Source: CBDCDJ01 sp965215355
Lineage (GTDB): Bacteria > Deinococcota > Deinococci > Deinococcales > Trueperaceae
NCBI GenBank assembly: GCA_965215355.1
Contig: CBDCDJ010000007.1
Span: forward strand, 4,154,001 to 4,218,000
Direction: 5' to 3'
DNA: 64,000 nt
The notes under the pieces are model-generated. The model did no database searches and had not been told where the DNA came from. It worked only from the letters and a program-made list of their open reading frames with translations. Positions 8,373 to 17,265 of the stretch are shown in pieces; the first letter of the stretch is position 1, and every line of letters starts with the position of its first letter. The position numbers and the translations under genes were made by a program.

Positions 8373-8420
8373 TTTGAAAAAGGCCGTCAGTTCCGAAATA
8401 GCTTGACGGCCTTTTTCAAA
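8373..8420. terminator. Bidirectional terminator between recA unit and carboxyltransferase
   Basis: A 17-bp perfect stem pairs 8373-8389 with 8404-8420 around a 14-nt loop. Each arm holds an A5 or T5 tract, so the hairpin ends in CTTTTTC on either strand. It lies between convergent genes and can stop both. Confidence 0.9.
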
Positions 8421-8449
8421 CCAAAAACAGCTCCGACTCAGCTCCGCCC

Positions 8450-9991
<1,542 letters not shown>

Positions 9992-10346
9992 CCAAACCAA
10001 AGTATCGTCCGACAAGGGGGCCTCCAGGTATCTCGTCAGAATACCCGATTGGCGTGGGCTGGGCCGAACGACCAGCAAACAGCGGCTTGGGGCGAGCTTT
10101 TGAAAAGGGTCAGGTGTTTATAAAACGTGTGTGCAAAAAGCGTTTGCACCTCGAGCCCTGCACCTGTCCAGCGTCTGTTTGAAGCTTCAACGAAGCCCTT
10201 GACGGTTGGCTTTTAAGTTTTTCAGCTGAGGGCTTGTCGCTGAAAGCCTTCTGTGAAAGTCACGCTCGGAGCGGCACTCACGTTGTCTTGTAAGGATGAG
10301 TACAAGTCTTGAGCTTTATGCCACTGACTCTCATTATTGGCTTTCA
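9992..10346. other. 355-bp intergenic stretch, no gene seen
   Basis: It holds the carboxyltransferase promoter (minus strand). It also has two small hairpins: GTGCAAA/TTTGCAC (10131-10149) and CTTGTA/TACAAG (10289-10308). Neither has a T-run. GC content falls toward 10.3 kb. I see no coding potential or RNA family I recognise. Confidence 0.4.
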
Positions 10347-10742
10347 CTACTTACAGAGCGGCCCGCTCAAGGTCGGCGCGCTGCCGGGCTCGAGCAAGGT
10401 CACCACGCGCGTCTCGTCGGGGTAGATGAAGCCCAAACAGCGCGCGAGCTGTTCGCGGTAGCTCGTGTCCGCGGCGTGGTCGACGACCGCCTGCAGCCCG
10501 TCGATTTCAAACTGCAGGGCGCCGATGTCCTGGTGCAAGCGCGTTACCTCTTGCCTGCCGGCGAAGCTGCGCCACGCCTCGACCCCGAGCATGGTCACGG
10601 CGTGCAGGCTGCCGACGGCGGCCAGCAGCAGAAAGAGCATGTTGACGCCGCGGTTTTTGGGGGTGACGCGTGACCGCGCGCCACGCCCCGCTCCCCCCCG
10701 CGGGATGTCTGCCCCTGCAACTTTGCGTCGCCGGACCGTCAT
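10347..10742 (-). CDS. DivIC/FtsB-like septum formation initiator protein
   Basis: 131 aa. Architecture fits the FtsB/DivIC/FtsL group: a basic cytoplasmic tail (residues 1-34), one transmembrane helix (about 35-50), then a coiled-coil external part (about 60-85) and a short C-terminal domain with CLGFIYPDET. Such proteins join the divisome and bridge FtsQ/DivIB and FtsW-FtsI. The ATG at 10742 overlaps the galT stop as ATGA, so translation is coupled to galT. A galT-divIC pairing is unusual; recurrence of this arrangement in relatives would show whether it matters. The family call rests on layout more than on a strict motif. Confidence 0.65.
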   Translation of the reverse strand: MTVRRRKVAGADIPRGGAGRGARSRVTPKNRGVNMLFLLLAAVGSLHAVTMLGVEAWRSFAGRQEVTRLHQDIGALQFEIDGLQAVVDHAADTSYREQLARCLGFIYPDETRVVTLLEPGSAPTLSGPLCK

Positions 10743-11743
10743 ACCTCCACCTCTTGCAGGGCCAAGGCACCCCGCAAAAAGCGGGCGGCGTCCTCGGGCG
10801 GGGTCGGGTTGACGTAAAAGCCGCTGCTCCAGTCGAACCCGCTGTGTTTGGTGAGTCGGGGCAACAGTTCGATGTGCCAATGATACCGAGAATCGTCCTC
10901 GAGGGGTAGGGTATGCAAAATCAAATTGTAGGGCGGCCGGTCGAGCGCCGTGTTTAGGGCGCGCACCGTGTTTTGCAACAGGTCGGCCAGGTAAGGCACC
11001 GTGTTGCTCGCCAGCGCGGTGAAGCCGCTGGTGTGCTGGCGGGGCAACAGCCACGTCTCGAACGGCGTTTTCGAGGCGTAAGGGGCCAGCGCGACGAAGT
11101 GCTCGTTGTAGCTCACCAGCCGCTCTTTGCCCGCAAGTTCCGCCGCGACGACGTCGCAGAACAAGCAGCGGGCGTGGCGGGCGTGGTGGTCCTGCGCGGC
11201 CGTTTTTTCTTCGTCCAACCAGCGGTTGCCGACCGGCACCGCCAAAAGTTGGGCGTGCGGATGGTGGTAAGCCGCGCCCGCCGCCGTGCCGACGCTGCGG
11301 GTGAGTTGCACGTGGCGGACGCCGGGCTTGCCCGCCAACAGTGCCAGGCGCTCGCGGTAGAGCTTGAGCAGCTCGGTGACGTGCGCGGCGCTCATGCGGT
11401 CCAAACTCATGCCGGCGTCGGGGTGGTCGACGACGAGTTCCTGGTAGCCGCTGCTGGCCGCCGACACGAACAGTTCGTCGCCGTCGGGCTGAAACGGTTT
11501 GTCCGCCTCCAGCAGGCTGTTGTGTGGCTCCAACACCCGCACGCGCCAGTCCGGGGCGTTTTCGCCGGAGCCTGCCGGTCGCAAGGCGCGCAGCTCTTTG
11601 CCCAGCCGCGCCTCGCCGCCCGGCGACAAAGGTGAGGTCGCCGCCGCGCCCCCGGCGCTGCCGAAATCCGAAGGCTCGAGGCCGCGCTCGGGCGAGATGA
11701 TGACCCAGGCTGGGCCGAACGGGTCTTTGCGGAACTGCGGCAT
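10739..11743 (-). CDS. galT: Galactose-1-phosphate uridylyltransferase
   Basis: 334 aa. It transfers UMP from UDP-glucose to galactose-1-phosphate (Leloir pathway). The active-site HPHAQ (nucleophilic second histidine) follows AYH, and the metal-site CLFC precedes it on the fold map at HARCLFCDVVAAE. The C-terminal half has WHIELLPRLTKHSGF. The open frame extends upstream to 11965, but homology begins at the ATG at 11743 (PQFRKDPFGPAWVIISPER). TACACT (11757-11752) ends 8 nt before it, so the message is probably leaderless. The stop overlaps the divIC-like start. Confidence 0.92.
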   Translation of the reverse strand: MPQFRKDPFGPAWVIISPERGLEPSDFGSAGGAAATSPLSPGGEARLGKELRALRPAGSGENAPDWRVRVLEPHNSLLEADKPFQPDGDELFVSAASSGYQELVVDHPDAGMSLDRMSAAHVTELLKLYRERLALLAGKPGVRHVQLTRSVGTAAGAAYHHPHAQLLAVPVGNRWLDEEKTAAQDHHARHARCLFCDVVAAELAGKERLVSYNEHFVALAPYASKTPFETWLLPRQHTSGFTALASNTVPYLADLLQNTVRALNTALDRPPYNLILHTLPLEDDSRYHWHIELLPRLTKHSGFDWSSGFYVNPTPPEDAARFLRGALALQEVEV

Positions 11744-11751
11744 CAGGGGCG

Positions 11752-11757
11752 AGTGTA
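11752..11757 (-). promoter_or_regulatory. -10 box of a leaderless promoter (galT)
   Basis: Minus-strand TACACT ends 8 nt before the galT ATG at 11743, with no Shine-Dalgarno box between. It also helps to fix the start against the longer upstream frame. Confidence 0.45.
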
Positions 11758-11943
11758 GCAGCAAGCCGCCGCCGCGTGACGTGACAAAGCTTATCCGGGC
11801 TGGGGCTTGGAGTTTGGTTGGCGTGGCTTGGTCGGTGCGCGGACGTGTAAGAGGGCCGCGGAAGCGAGCACCGTGTAAGAGTTTCGTCATGTTCGGTGTC
11901 GTATTCTCGGCTCGGGCTGGCGATTGACACATAAGGAGCCGAC

Positions 11944-13128
11944 ATGGCCTTGACAAAAGCCTCAACGAGCGACAGGACGACCGAGCTGCTCGGCAGCGCC
12001 AAGATCCTCCTCGTCGACGACGAGGCCGTCAACCTCGTTTTGCTGACGCGCATCTTGAACCGGGCGGGCTACAGACACGTCGAGGGGACGAGCGACCCGC
12101 GCCAAGCGCTCGAGCTGTTCGAGCGCTTTCAACCCGACCTCGTTTGTACCGACCTGAACATGCCTTTTGTGAGCGGGATAGAGCTGCTGACGCTCCTGAC
12201 CCGGCGGCTAGGCGACGCGACCTACCTGCCCCTGCTCATGCTCACCGCCGACACCAACCCCGAGGTCGAGGAGCGGGCGCTGGCCGCAGGCGCGAAAGAC
12301 TTTCTCAACAAACCCTTCAAGGCAAACCAGATCAAGGTGCGGGTCGCCAACTTGCTCCACACGCGTTTTTTGCACTTAGAGCTTAAAAACCACAGCGAAA
12401 AGCTCGAGCACAAGGTGCGCGAACGCACCCTCGAACTGGAAACGGCTCGCCTGGACGTGCTCGAGCGTTTGGCTTTGGCCTCGGAGTACCGGGACTACAC
12501 GACCGGCCAGCACACGGGCCGCGTCGGCGCACTGTCGGCGCAGCTCGCGCAGCGCTTGGGCTTCAGCGGGGCCGACGCCGAACTGCTCCAGCGGGCCGCC
12601 TCGCTCCACGACGTCGGTAAAATCGGCATTCCCGACGACGTGCTGCTCAAACCCGGTAAACTCTCGGCGCAGGAATGGACGGTGATGAAAACGCACGTCG
12701 AACTCGGTGCCAAGCTGCTGGCGCACGGCGGCTCGAGGCTCGTCCAACTCGCCGAAACGGTCGCCATGACGCACCACGAACGCTATGACGGCAGCGGCTA
12801 CCCGCGCGGGCTGGTCGGGGACGACATCCCGCTGAGCGGCCAGATAGTGGCGGTCGCCGACGTGTTCGACACCCTCACCCACGTTCGCCCCTACAAACCC
12901 GCCTGGAGCGTGGCCGAAGCCCTGGCCGAAATCAAAAGCCAGCGCGGCAAGTGGTTCTCGCCCCGCGTCGTGGACGCGCTGTTGGCAGTGGTCGCGGTGG
13001 AGGGCGGCTCGGCTTGGAGTCTAGCCGAGACGGGTTTGACAAAAACAGGATTGGCGGAGACAGGGCTGGCAGAGACGGGGCTGGCAGAGACGGAACTAGC
13101 GGCAGGGACCTTGACGCTAAAAACTTGA
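11944..13128 (+). CDS. Response regulator with HD-GYP c-di-GMP phosphodiesterase output
   Basis: 394 aa. Residues ~18-140 form a receiver domain: acidic pair D25/D26, phosphoacceptor D70, and K123. A coiled coil (~145-175) leads to an HD-GYP domain (~180-350) with H222-D223 in HDVGKIGIPD, H277-H278, and the GYP at 285-287. Such enzymes hydrolyse cyclic di-GMP when the receiver is phosphorylated. The last ~35 residues are a pentapeptide repeat (LAETG-like) produced by a 15-bp tandem repeat and are absent from the family core. AAGGAG (11933-11938) stands 5 nt before the ATG. No sensor kinase gene is adjacent. Confidence 0.93.
   Translation: MALTKASTSDRTTELLGSAKILLVDDEAVNLVLLTRILNRAGYRHVEGTSDPRQALELFERFQPDLVCTDLNMPFVSGIELLTLLTRRLGDATYLPLLMLTADTNPEVEERALAAGAKDFLNKPFKANQIKVRVANLLHTRFLHLELKNHSEKLEHKVRERTLELETARLDVLERLALASEYRDYTTGQHTGRVGALSAQLAQRLGFSGADAELLQRAASLHDVGKIGIPDDVLLKPGKLSAQEWTVMKTHVELGAKLLAHGGSRLVQLAETVAMTHHERYDGSGYPRGLVGDDIPLSGQIVAVADVFDTLTHVRPYKPAWSVAEALAEIKSQRGKWFSPRVVDALLAVVAVEGGSAWSLAETGLTKTGLAETGLAETGLAETELAAGTLTLKT
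13021..13125 (+). repeat. 15-bp tandem repeat (about 7 units) forming a C-terminal tail
   Basis: Seven 15-bp units run from 13021 to 13125. The best preserved is CTGGCAGAGACGGGG, encoding LAETG. Period 15 keeps the frame. Related TAAAAACTT-containing units continue past the stop codon to about 13155. Confidence 0.85.
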
Positions 13129-13285
13129 CGGCTAAAAACTTCAGTCGTTAAAAACTTGGCAGGGGAAGTCTAATGGCAGAGCGCCGAGGAACCAAAAGTG
13201 CTGCAGACAGCGAGAGGCGTGCCGTGAGGCGGCGCGGCGTCGGGCCCTCTTGTCCAGTTCTCGTATGGCCGCGCCGCCGATTTGT

Positions 13286-13291
13286 TAGCCT
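13286..13291 (+). promoter_or_regulatory. -10 box of a leaderless promoter (CaCA gene)
   Basis: TAGCCT ends 6 nt before the GTG at 13298, and no Shine-Dalgarno box precedes the start. Confidence 0.45.
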
Positions 13292-13297
13292 GAGGCG

Positions 13298-14218
13298 GTG
13301 AACGTCTTGTTTGTGGTTGCGGGGGTGGCGCTGCTCTACTACGGCGGCGAACTGCTCGTCAACAACGCGGTGCGCTTGGCCGGGCGCCTGAACGTAAGTT
13401 CGGTAGTCATCGGCCTGACCGTGGTGGCTTTCGGCACCAGCGCGCCGGAATTGGCCGCGACCCTGGCCGCGACCTTGCAGGGTCTGCCGGAACTCGCGCT
13501 CGGCAACGTGGTGGGGTCGAACGTCGCCAACGTGGGGCTTATCTTGGGGTTGACCGCGCTGCTCTACCCGTTGCAGAGTACAGCACGTTTTGTGCGCCGC
13601 GAGGTGCCCATCATGCTGGGCATAAGCGCGCTGCTCGTGCCCGTCTTGTGGGACGGCGTGGTGGGGCGGCTCGAGGGCGCGCTGCTGTTGGCGGTTCTCG
13701 GCGCTTACTTAGTTTACCTGCTCCGGGCGCAGCCGGACGCGGTCGAGACGCCCGCGCTGGAAGGCGCGGCTCCCCTGTGGCGCTCGCTGCTGCTCGTCGC
13801 GCTCGGCGTAGGGCTGCTCGTGCTCGGCGCGCGGCTGCTCGTGCTCGGCGCGGCGGCCCTCGCCCGGGCTTTCGGCGTGCCGGAAGCCGTCATCGGGCTC
13901 ACCCTCGTCGCCTTCGGCACCAGTTTGCCGGAACTCGCCAGCAGCGCGGTCGCCGCGCTGCGCAAAGAGACCGACATCATTTTGGGCAACATCGTCGGCT
14001 CGAACATCTTCAACGTCTTGGCGGTGCTGGGCGTGACCGCCCTCGTCACCCCGATGCGCAATTCGTTCGAGCGCGCCGCACCCGACTTGGCCGTGATGTT
14101 GGCGTTCAGCGCGGCGGTGCTGGTGCTGATGTTCCGCCACAGCCGCTTAGGCCGGGTCGGCGGCGGCGCGCTGCTGGCCGCCTACCTGGCTTACGTCGGC
14201 TACTTGTTCGTCGGGTGA
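13298..14218 (+). CDS. Calcium/sodium antiporter (CaCA superfamily, YrbG-like)
   Basis: 306 aa with about ten transmembrane helices in two inverted halves. Each half holds an alpha repeat: VVAFGTSAPELAA...GNVVGSNVANVGLILG and LVAFGTSLPELAS...GNIVGSNIFNVLAVLG. The conserved glutamates in PEL bind the cation. The family exchanges Ca2+ for Na+ or H+. GTG start, leaderless by position. The gene is monocistronic as far as can be seen; the next 358 bp hold no intact gene. Confidence 0.9.
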   Translation: MNVLFVVAGVALLYYGGELLVNNAVRLAGRLNVSSVVIGLTVVAFGTSAPELAATLAATLQGLPELALGNVVGSNVANVGLILGLTALLYPLQSTARFVRREVPIMLGISALLVPVLWDGVVGRLEGALLLAVLGAYLVYLLRAQPDAVETPALEGAAPLWRSLLLVALGVGLLVLGARLLVLGAAALARAFGVPEAVIGLTLVAFGTSLPELASSAVAALRKETDIILGNIVGSNIFNVLAVLGVTALVTPMRNSFERAAPDLAVMLAFSAAVLVLMFRHSRLGRVGGGALLAAYLAYVGYLFVG

Positions 14219-14221
14219 GTG

Positions 14222-14460
14222 CTAAGACGCCGAACTCGAGCCGAGGCCGACCTACCAGACGCCTGCTCAGCGACGTCGTCAACGGGTCTCGGACCTCCGG
14301 AGCCATACGTGGGTCGGACAGCTCGGAGACCTCGGCCGTGCAGTGGAGACCTTGGTTTCGGGGTGGGGCGAGGCTAAAATCGGAACACGGCGAGATGCCG
14401 TTCGAGCGAACCCGCACCCTCATGGCGGGGGCGAGCACCTGCGACTTCAGGTACGAGTGA
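14222..14460 (+). pseudogene. Possible relic of an ATC-hydrolase-type gene
   Basis: One frame ends with ERTRTLMAGASTCDFRYE and a stop at 14460. That looks like the C-terminus of L-2-amino-thiazoline-4-carboxylate hydrolase family proteins, which end in CDFR(Y/F). A second frame slightly upstream reads SHTWVGQLGDLGRAVETLVS, also family-like. The two are joined only by a frame change, and no start codon with a full N-terminus exists. I read this as a decayed remnant; the resemblance is by eye only. Confidence 0.3.
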
Positions 14461-14562
14461 AACTAGCCGCGCTCGAAAAGAACTTAGAGCACGTCCCACT
14501 TGGTTCCACCTAAAAAAACCCGCCCAAACCTCCGAAGCTTCCTCCTCGCGCGCCCCATCGGT

Positions 14563-14568
14563 TAGAGT
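14563..14568 (+). promoter_or_regulatory. -10 box before the GNAT-like gene
   Basis: TAGAGT ends 8 nt before the GTG at 14577. There is no Shine-Dalgarno box. Confidence 0.35.
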
Positions 14569-14576
14569 AGACCGTT

Positions 14577-15467
14577 GTGATTCGCTCGCTCGCTCCCGAC
14601 GAACTGTCCTGGTTTCTGAGCCAGTACTACCGCTTCATCGGCCACGGCGACCCGCGCGGCCTGGCGCGGCGGGTTTTGGAGCGCGCCCGCGACCTCGACC
14701 ACGAGGCGGTGCGCTCGTTCGTCTACAGCGACGACGCGACCCGGTTGCCCAAGGCCGGCTTGAACGTGCTCGCGCCCCAACCCGACGCGGACGACCAAAA
14801 CCTGTACCTCAGCAACCTGTGGTTTGAAGACGACGCGGCCCACTTGCAGCACTTGGTCACCAAGCTGCTGGACCGCCACCCGCACGAGGCGGCGCACGTG
14901 CCTCTTTACAATTTTTCGGAACAGCGCGTCGCCCAGCTCAGACCGGTGTTCGAGGCTTTGGGGTTCGGGCTCGAGGGCGCTCTCGACCTGGAATTCAGTT
15001 TGTCCGACCTGCCGCCCTTGGGCTTGCCGCTCATCGTCGAGGCCTGGAGCCACGAGAGCGACGCGGGCTTCCGCGAGGTTTACGAGGTGGCCGAAGAAGC
15101 GGTGAGCGACGCCCGCTGGGCCTGGCTGAAGCGCTGGCGCGGCCGCTTTTTGCCGGGTTTGTGGTTTATCGCCCGCGAAACGCTCGACCTGCCGCCGGTC
15201 GGTTACGCCTTTTACGGCGCTGAGCAAGAGGGCATTGACGGCGTGTATTACCTGACCGCGGTCGGCGTGTTGCAAGAACACCGCTTCTCGAGCGAGATGT
15301 TGCGGCGGCTCGTCTTGTCGAGCCTGCACGAACTCGCCGCGACGAGCCCTTTAGGCCGCGTCGAGACCACCCTGCCGACCGGCGACCCCAAACTCATCCA
15401 GATTTTCGAACTTTTGGGTTTTGACACCTTCGACCGTTACCAGCGGTTTATCAAACGGCCGGAGTAA
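14577..15467 (+). CDS. GNAT-like protein, probably two acetyltransferase folds
   Basis: 296 aa, soluble. The C-terminal part (about residues 215-290) reads like an acetyltransferase end: YYLTAVGVLQEHRFSSEMLRRL in place of motif A, then LIQIFELLGFDTFDRYQRF, matching the usual 'N-x-x-x-LYEKLGF' end of GNATs. The N-terminal half resembles a degenerate copy. The classical RxxGxG acetyl-CoA loop is not clear, so activity is uncertain. It starts at a GTG with a -10 box just upstream and stands alone. Confidence 0.5.
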   Translation: MIRSLAPDELSWFLSQYYRFIGHGDPRGLARRVLERARDLDHEAVRSFVYSDDATRLPKAGLNVLAPQPDADDQNLYLSNLWFEDDAAHLQHLVTKLLDRHPHEAAHVPLYNFSEQRVAQLRPVFEALGFGLEGALDLEFSLSDLPPLGLPLIVEAWSHESDAGFREVYEVAEEAVSDARWAWLKRWRGRFLPGLWFIARETLDLPPVGYAFYGAEQEGIDGVYYLTAVGVLQEHRFSSEMLRRLVLSSLHELAATSPLGRVETTLPTGDPKLIQIFELLGFDTFDRYQRFIKRPE

Positions 15468-15581
15468 GGGTAAAGTTGTCACCGACGAAGGCGAGAACGT
15501 CGCTTGGCCTGAGGTTTGAACTTGTCAGCCGACGGTTGAGGTCGCGATGCGGGTAGCAAGAAAGCTCGAGGGAGGTTTTTG

Positions 15582-17249
15582 ATGAAGACTTGGTTGCGGT
15601 GGGTGTGCCAACTGGCGCTGTTCGGTTTCGCTTGGGGAGTCGCTCAGGGTACGCCCCTCACCTTTGTTCAAGATGCTTGCACCACCGCCGACCTCGTCAC
15701 GCCGGTCGGACGGGTGTGTGGGCGGCTCGTCGAGGTCGAGGGTAATCAAGCTGAGGGTAACCAGGTCGAGGCTTACCTGGGCATTCCTTACGCGGAGTCG
15801 ACCGCGGGGGCCAACCGCTTTGAGCCGCCCGTTCCCAAAGCGCCCTGGGCGGACACCTTTCGGGCAACCGCGTTCGGGCCGATTTGCCCTCAGAACAAAC
15901 CGCCCGACCAGGGCGTCCAGGGTGAGGATTGCCTGTCGCTGAACGTGTGGCGTCCGGTTCGCGCCTCACCGACCGGCCCCCTGCCGGTGTTGGTGAACAT
16001 TCACGGTGGGGCCTTTGTGGAGGGCTCGAGCGCTCAGCCCGGCTACGAAGGCTCCAACCGCCCGCTGCGTGACGGCGCTTATTTAGCGGCGACGCAAAAC
16101 CTGGTTGTGGTCAGCATGAACTACCGTGTCGGCGCTTTGGGCTCGTTGGCCGGTCGCGCCGGGCGCACGGGCAACTACGGCCTGAAAGACCAGCAACTCG
16201 CGCTGGAGTGGGTGCGCGACAACATCGCCGCGTTCGGCGGCAACCCCGACCTCGTCACCCTTTCAGGTGAGAGCGCCGGGGCGCAGTCGGTGGGCTTGCA
16301 CTTGCTGTCGGTGCCGACAAGCGCCCCGCTGTTCGAAGCCGCCATCATGCAGAGCAACCCGTTCGGGATTCCTTTCAGAACGTTGGAACAGGCCGGGTCC
16401 ACGGCCGAGCTGTACCTGCTGGCGGTCGGCTGCAAGTTCCGCTTCGACCAGCTGGGCTGTCTGCGGGAAAAAACGACCGAAGAGTTGCTCGCCGCGCAGC
16501 AAAGCGGGTCTTTAAGCCTAACGCTCCTCGACTACGGCCTGGCTGCTTTTTTGAACTGGGCACCCGTCGTTGACGGCGAGTTCGTCACGTCGCAGCCCAT
16601 CACGGTGGCGCAGCAAGAAGGTTTGAGCAAACCCACGCTGATGGGCACCAACACCAACGAAGGCACCGTTTTCTTTGCTACGCCGGGCGCCAAACCCCTC
16701 GGACTGTTCGGTTACGCCTCGTTTTTGCGCACCCTGCTCGGGGCCGACAACGCCGCGCCCATCATGTCGGTTTATCCGCGCAATCCTTCGGGTGACAACA
16801 CCGACCAAGCCATCAATATCAGCACCGACTACCTGTTCACGTGCGGCAACCGAGCCGTCGCTCAGGCTGCTCAAGCGCCCCTTTACCTCTACCAGTACAC
16901 CCACGTGCCTTCGTTCAGCATCTGGCCCGACATTCCCCGCTGCGCCAATGAGAGCTGTCACGGCGACGAGTTGGCGTTCGTGTTTCACTCGGCGGCAGGT
17001 GAAATGAGCTTCACGCCTGAAGAAGAGCAGTTGTCGCAGCAGATGGCGAACTACTGGGGCCGCTTCGCCAGCATCTTCCACAACCCCAACGGCGTCGGGC
17101 AGGATGAACCCGTATGGCCGAGCTTCAACCGGTCGAGCGAGTACCTGCAACTGGACGTTCCTCTCGAGGTGAAAACGTTGGACGACGGGGTGTGCAGCTT
17201 CTGGAACGCGTTGGGCTACCCCGTTGAGCAAGTTGACGAGCCTTTTTGA
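15582..17249 (+). CDS. Secreted type-B carboxylesterase
   Basis: 555 aa with an N-terminal signal peptide (residues 1-22). Alpha/beta-hydrolase triad: S231 in GESAGA, E360 in TNTNEG, H460 in SCHGDELAF. The oxyanion hole is HGGAF at 141-145. Family members hydrolyse carboxylic esters and some related substrates; this one probably acts outside the cytoplasmic membrane. GGAGG (15571-15575) sets the ATG at 15582; a TTG one codon earlier is unlikely. The loop before LGIPYAES contains a 15-bp duplication, EGNQA/EGNQV. It converges with the next gene, leaving 16 bp between stops. Confidence 0.9.
   Translation: MKTWLRWVCQLALFGFAWGVAQGTPLTFVQDACTTADLVTPVGRVCGRLVEVEGNQAEGNQVEAYLGIPYAESTAGANRFEPPVPKAPWADTFRATAFGPICPQNKPPDQGVQGEDCLSLNVWRPVRASPTGPLPVLVNIHGGAFVEGSSAQPGYEGSNRPLRDGAYLAATQNLVVVSMNYRVGALGSLAGRAGRTGNYGLKDQQLALEWVRDNIAAFGGNPDLVTLSGESAGAQSVGLHLLSVPTSAPLFEAAIMQSNPFGIPFRTLEQAGSTAELYLLAVGCKFRFDQLGCLREKTTEELLAAQQSGSLSLTLLDYGLAAFLNWAPVVDGEFVTSQPITVAQQEGLSKPTLMGTNTNEGTVFFATPGAKPLGLFGYASFLRTLLGADNAAPIMSVYPRNPSGDNTDQAINISTDYLFTCGNRAVAQAAQAPLYLYQYTHVPSFSIWPDIPRCANESCHGDELAFVFHSAAGEMSFTPEEEQLSQQMANYWGRFASIFHNPNGVGQDEPVWPSFNRSSEYLQLDVPLEVKTLDDGVCSFWNALGYPVEQVDEPF
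15738..15767 (+). repeat. 15-bp in-frame tandem duplication in the carboxylesterase
   Basis: Units 15738-15752 and 15753-15767 both start GAGGGTAA and encode EGNQA and EGNQV. They sit in the surface loop before the conserved LGIPYA. Confidence 0.7.
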
Positions 17250-17265
17250 CTGGCTGCGCCCGTCG

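Noticed and set aside
8373..8420. The long stem as a regulatory RNA
   Set aside because: Its position between convergent genes and the T-tracts on both sides fit a bidirectional terminator better.
10131..10149. GTGCAAA/TTTGCAC hairpin as a terminator
   Set aside because: There is no T-run on either side.
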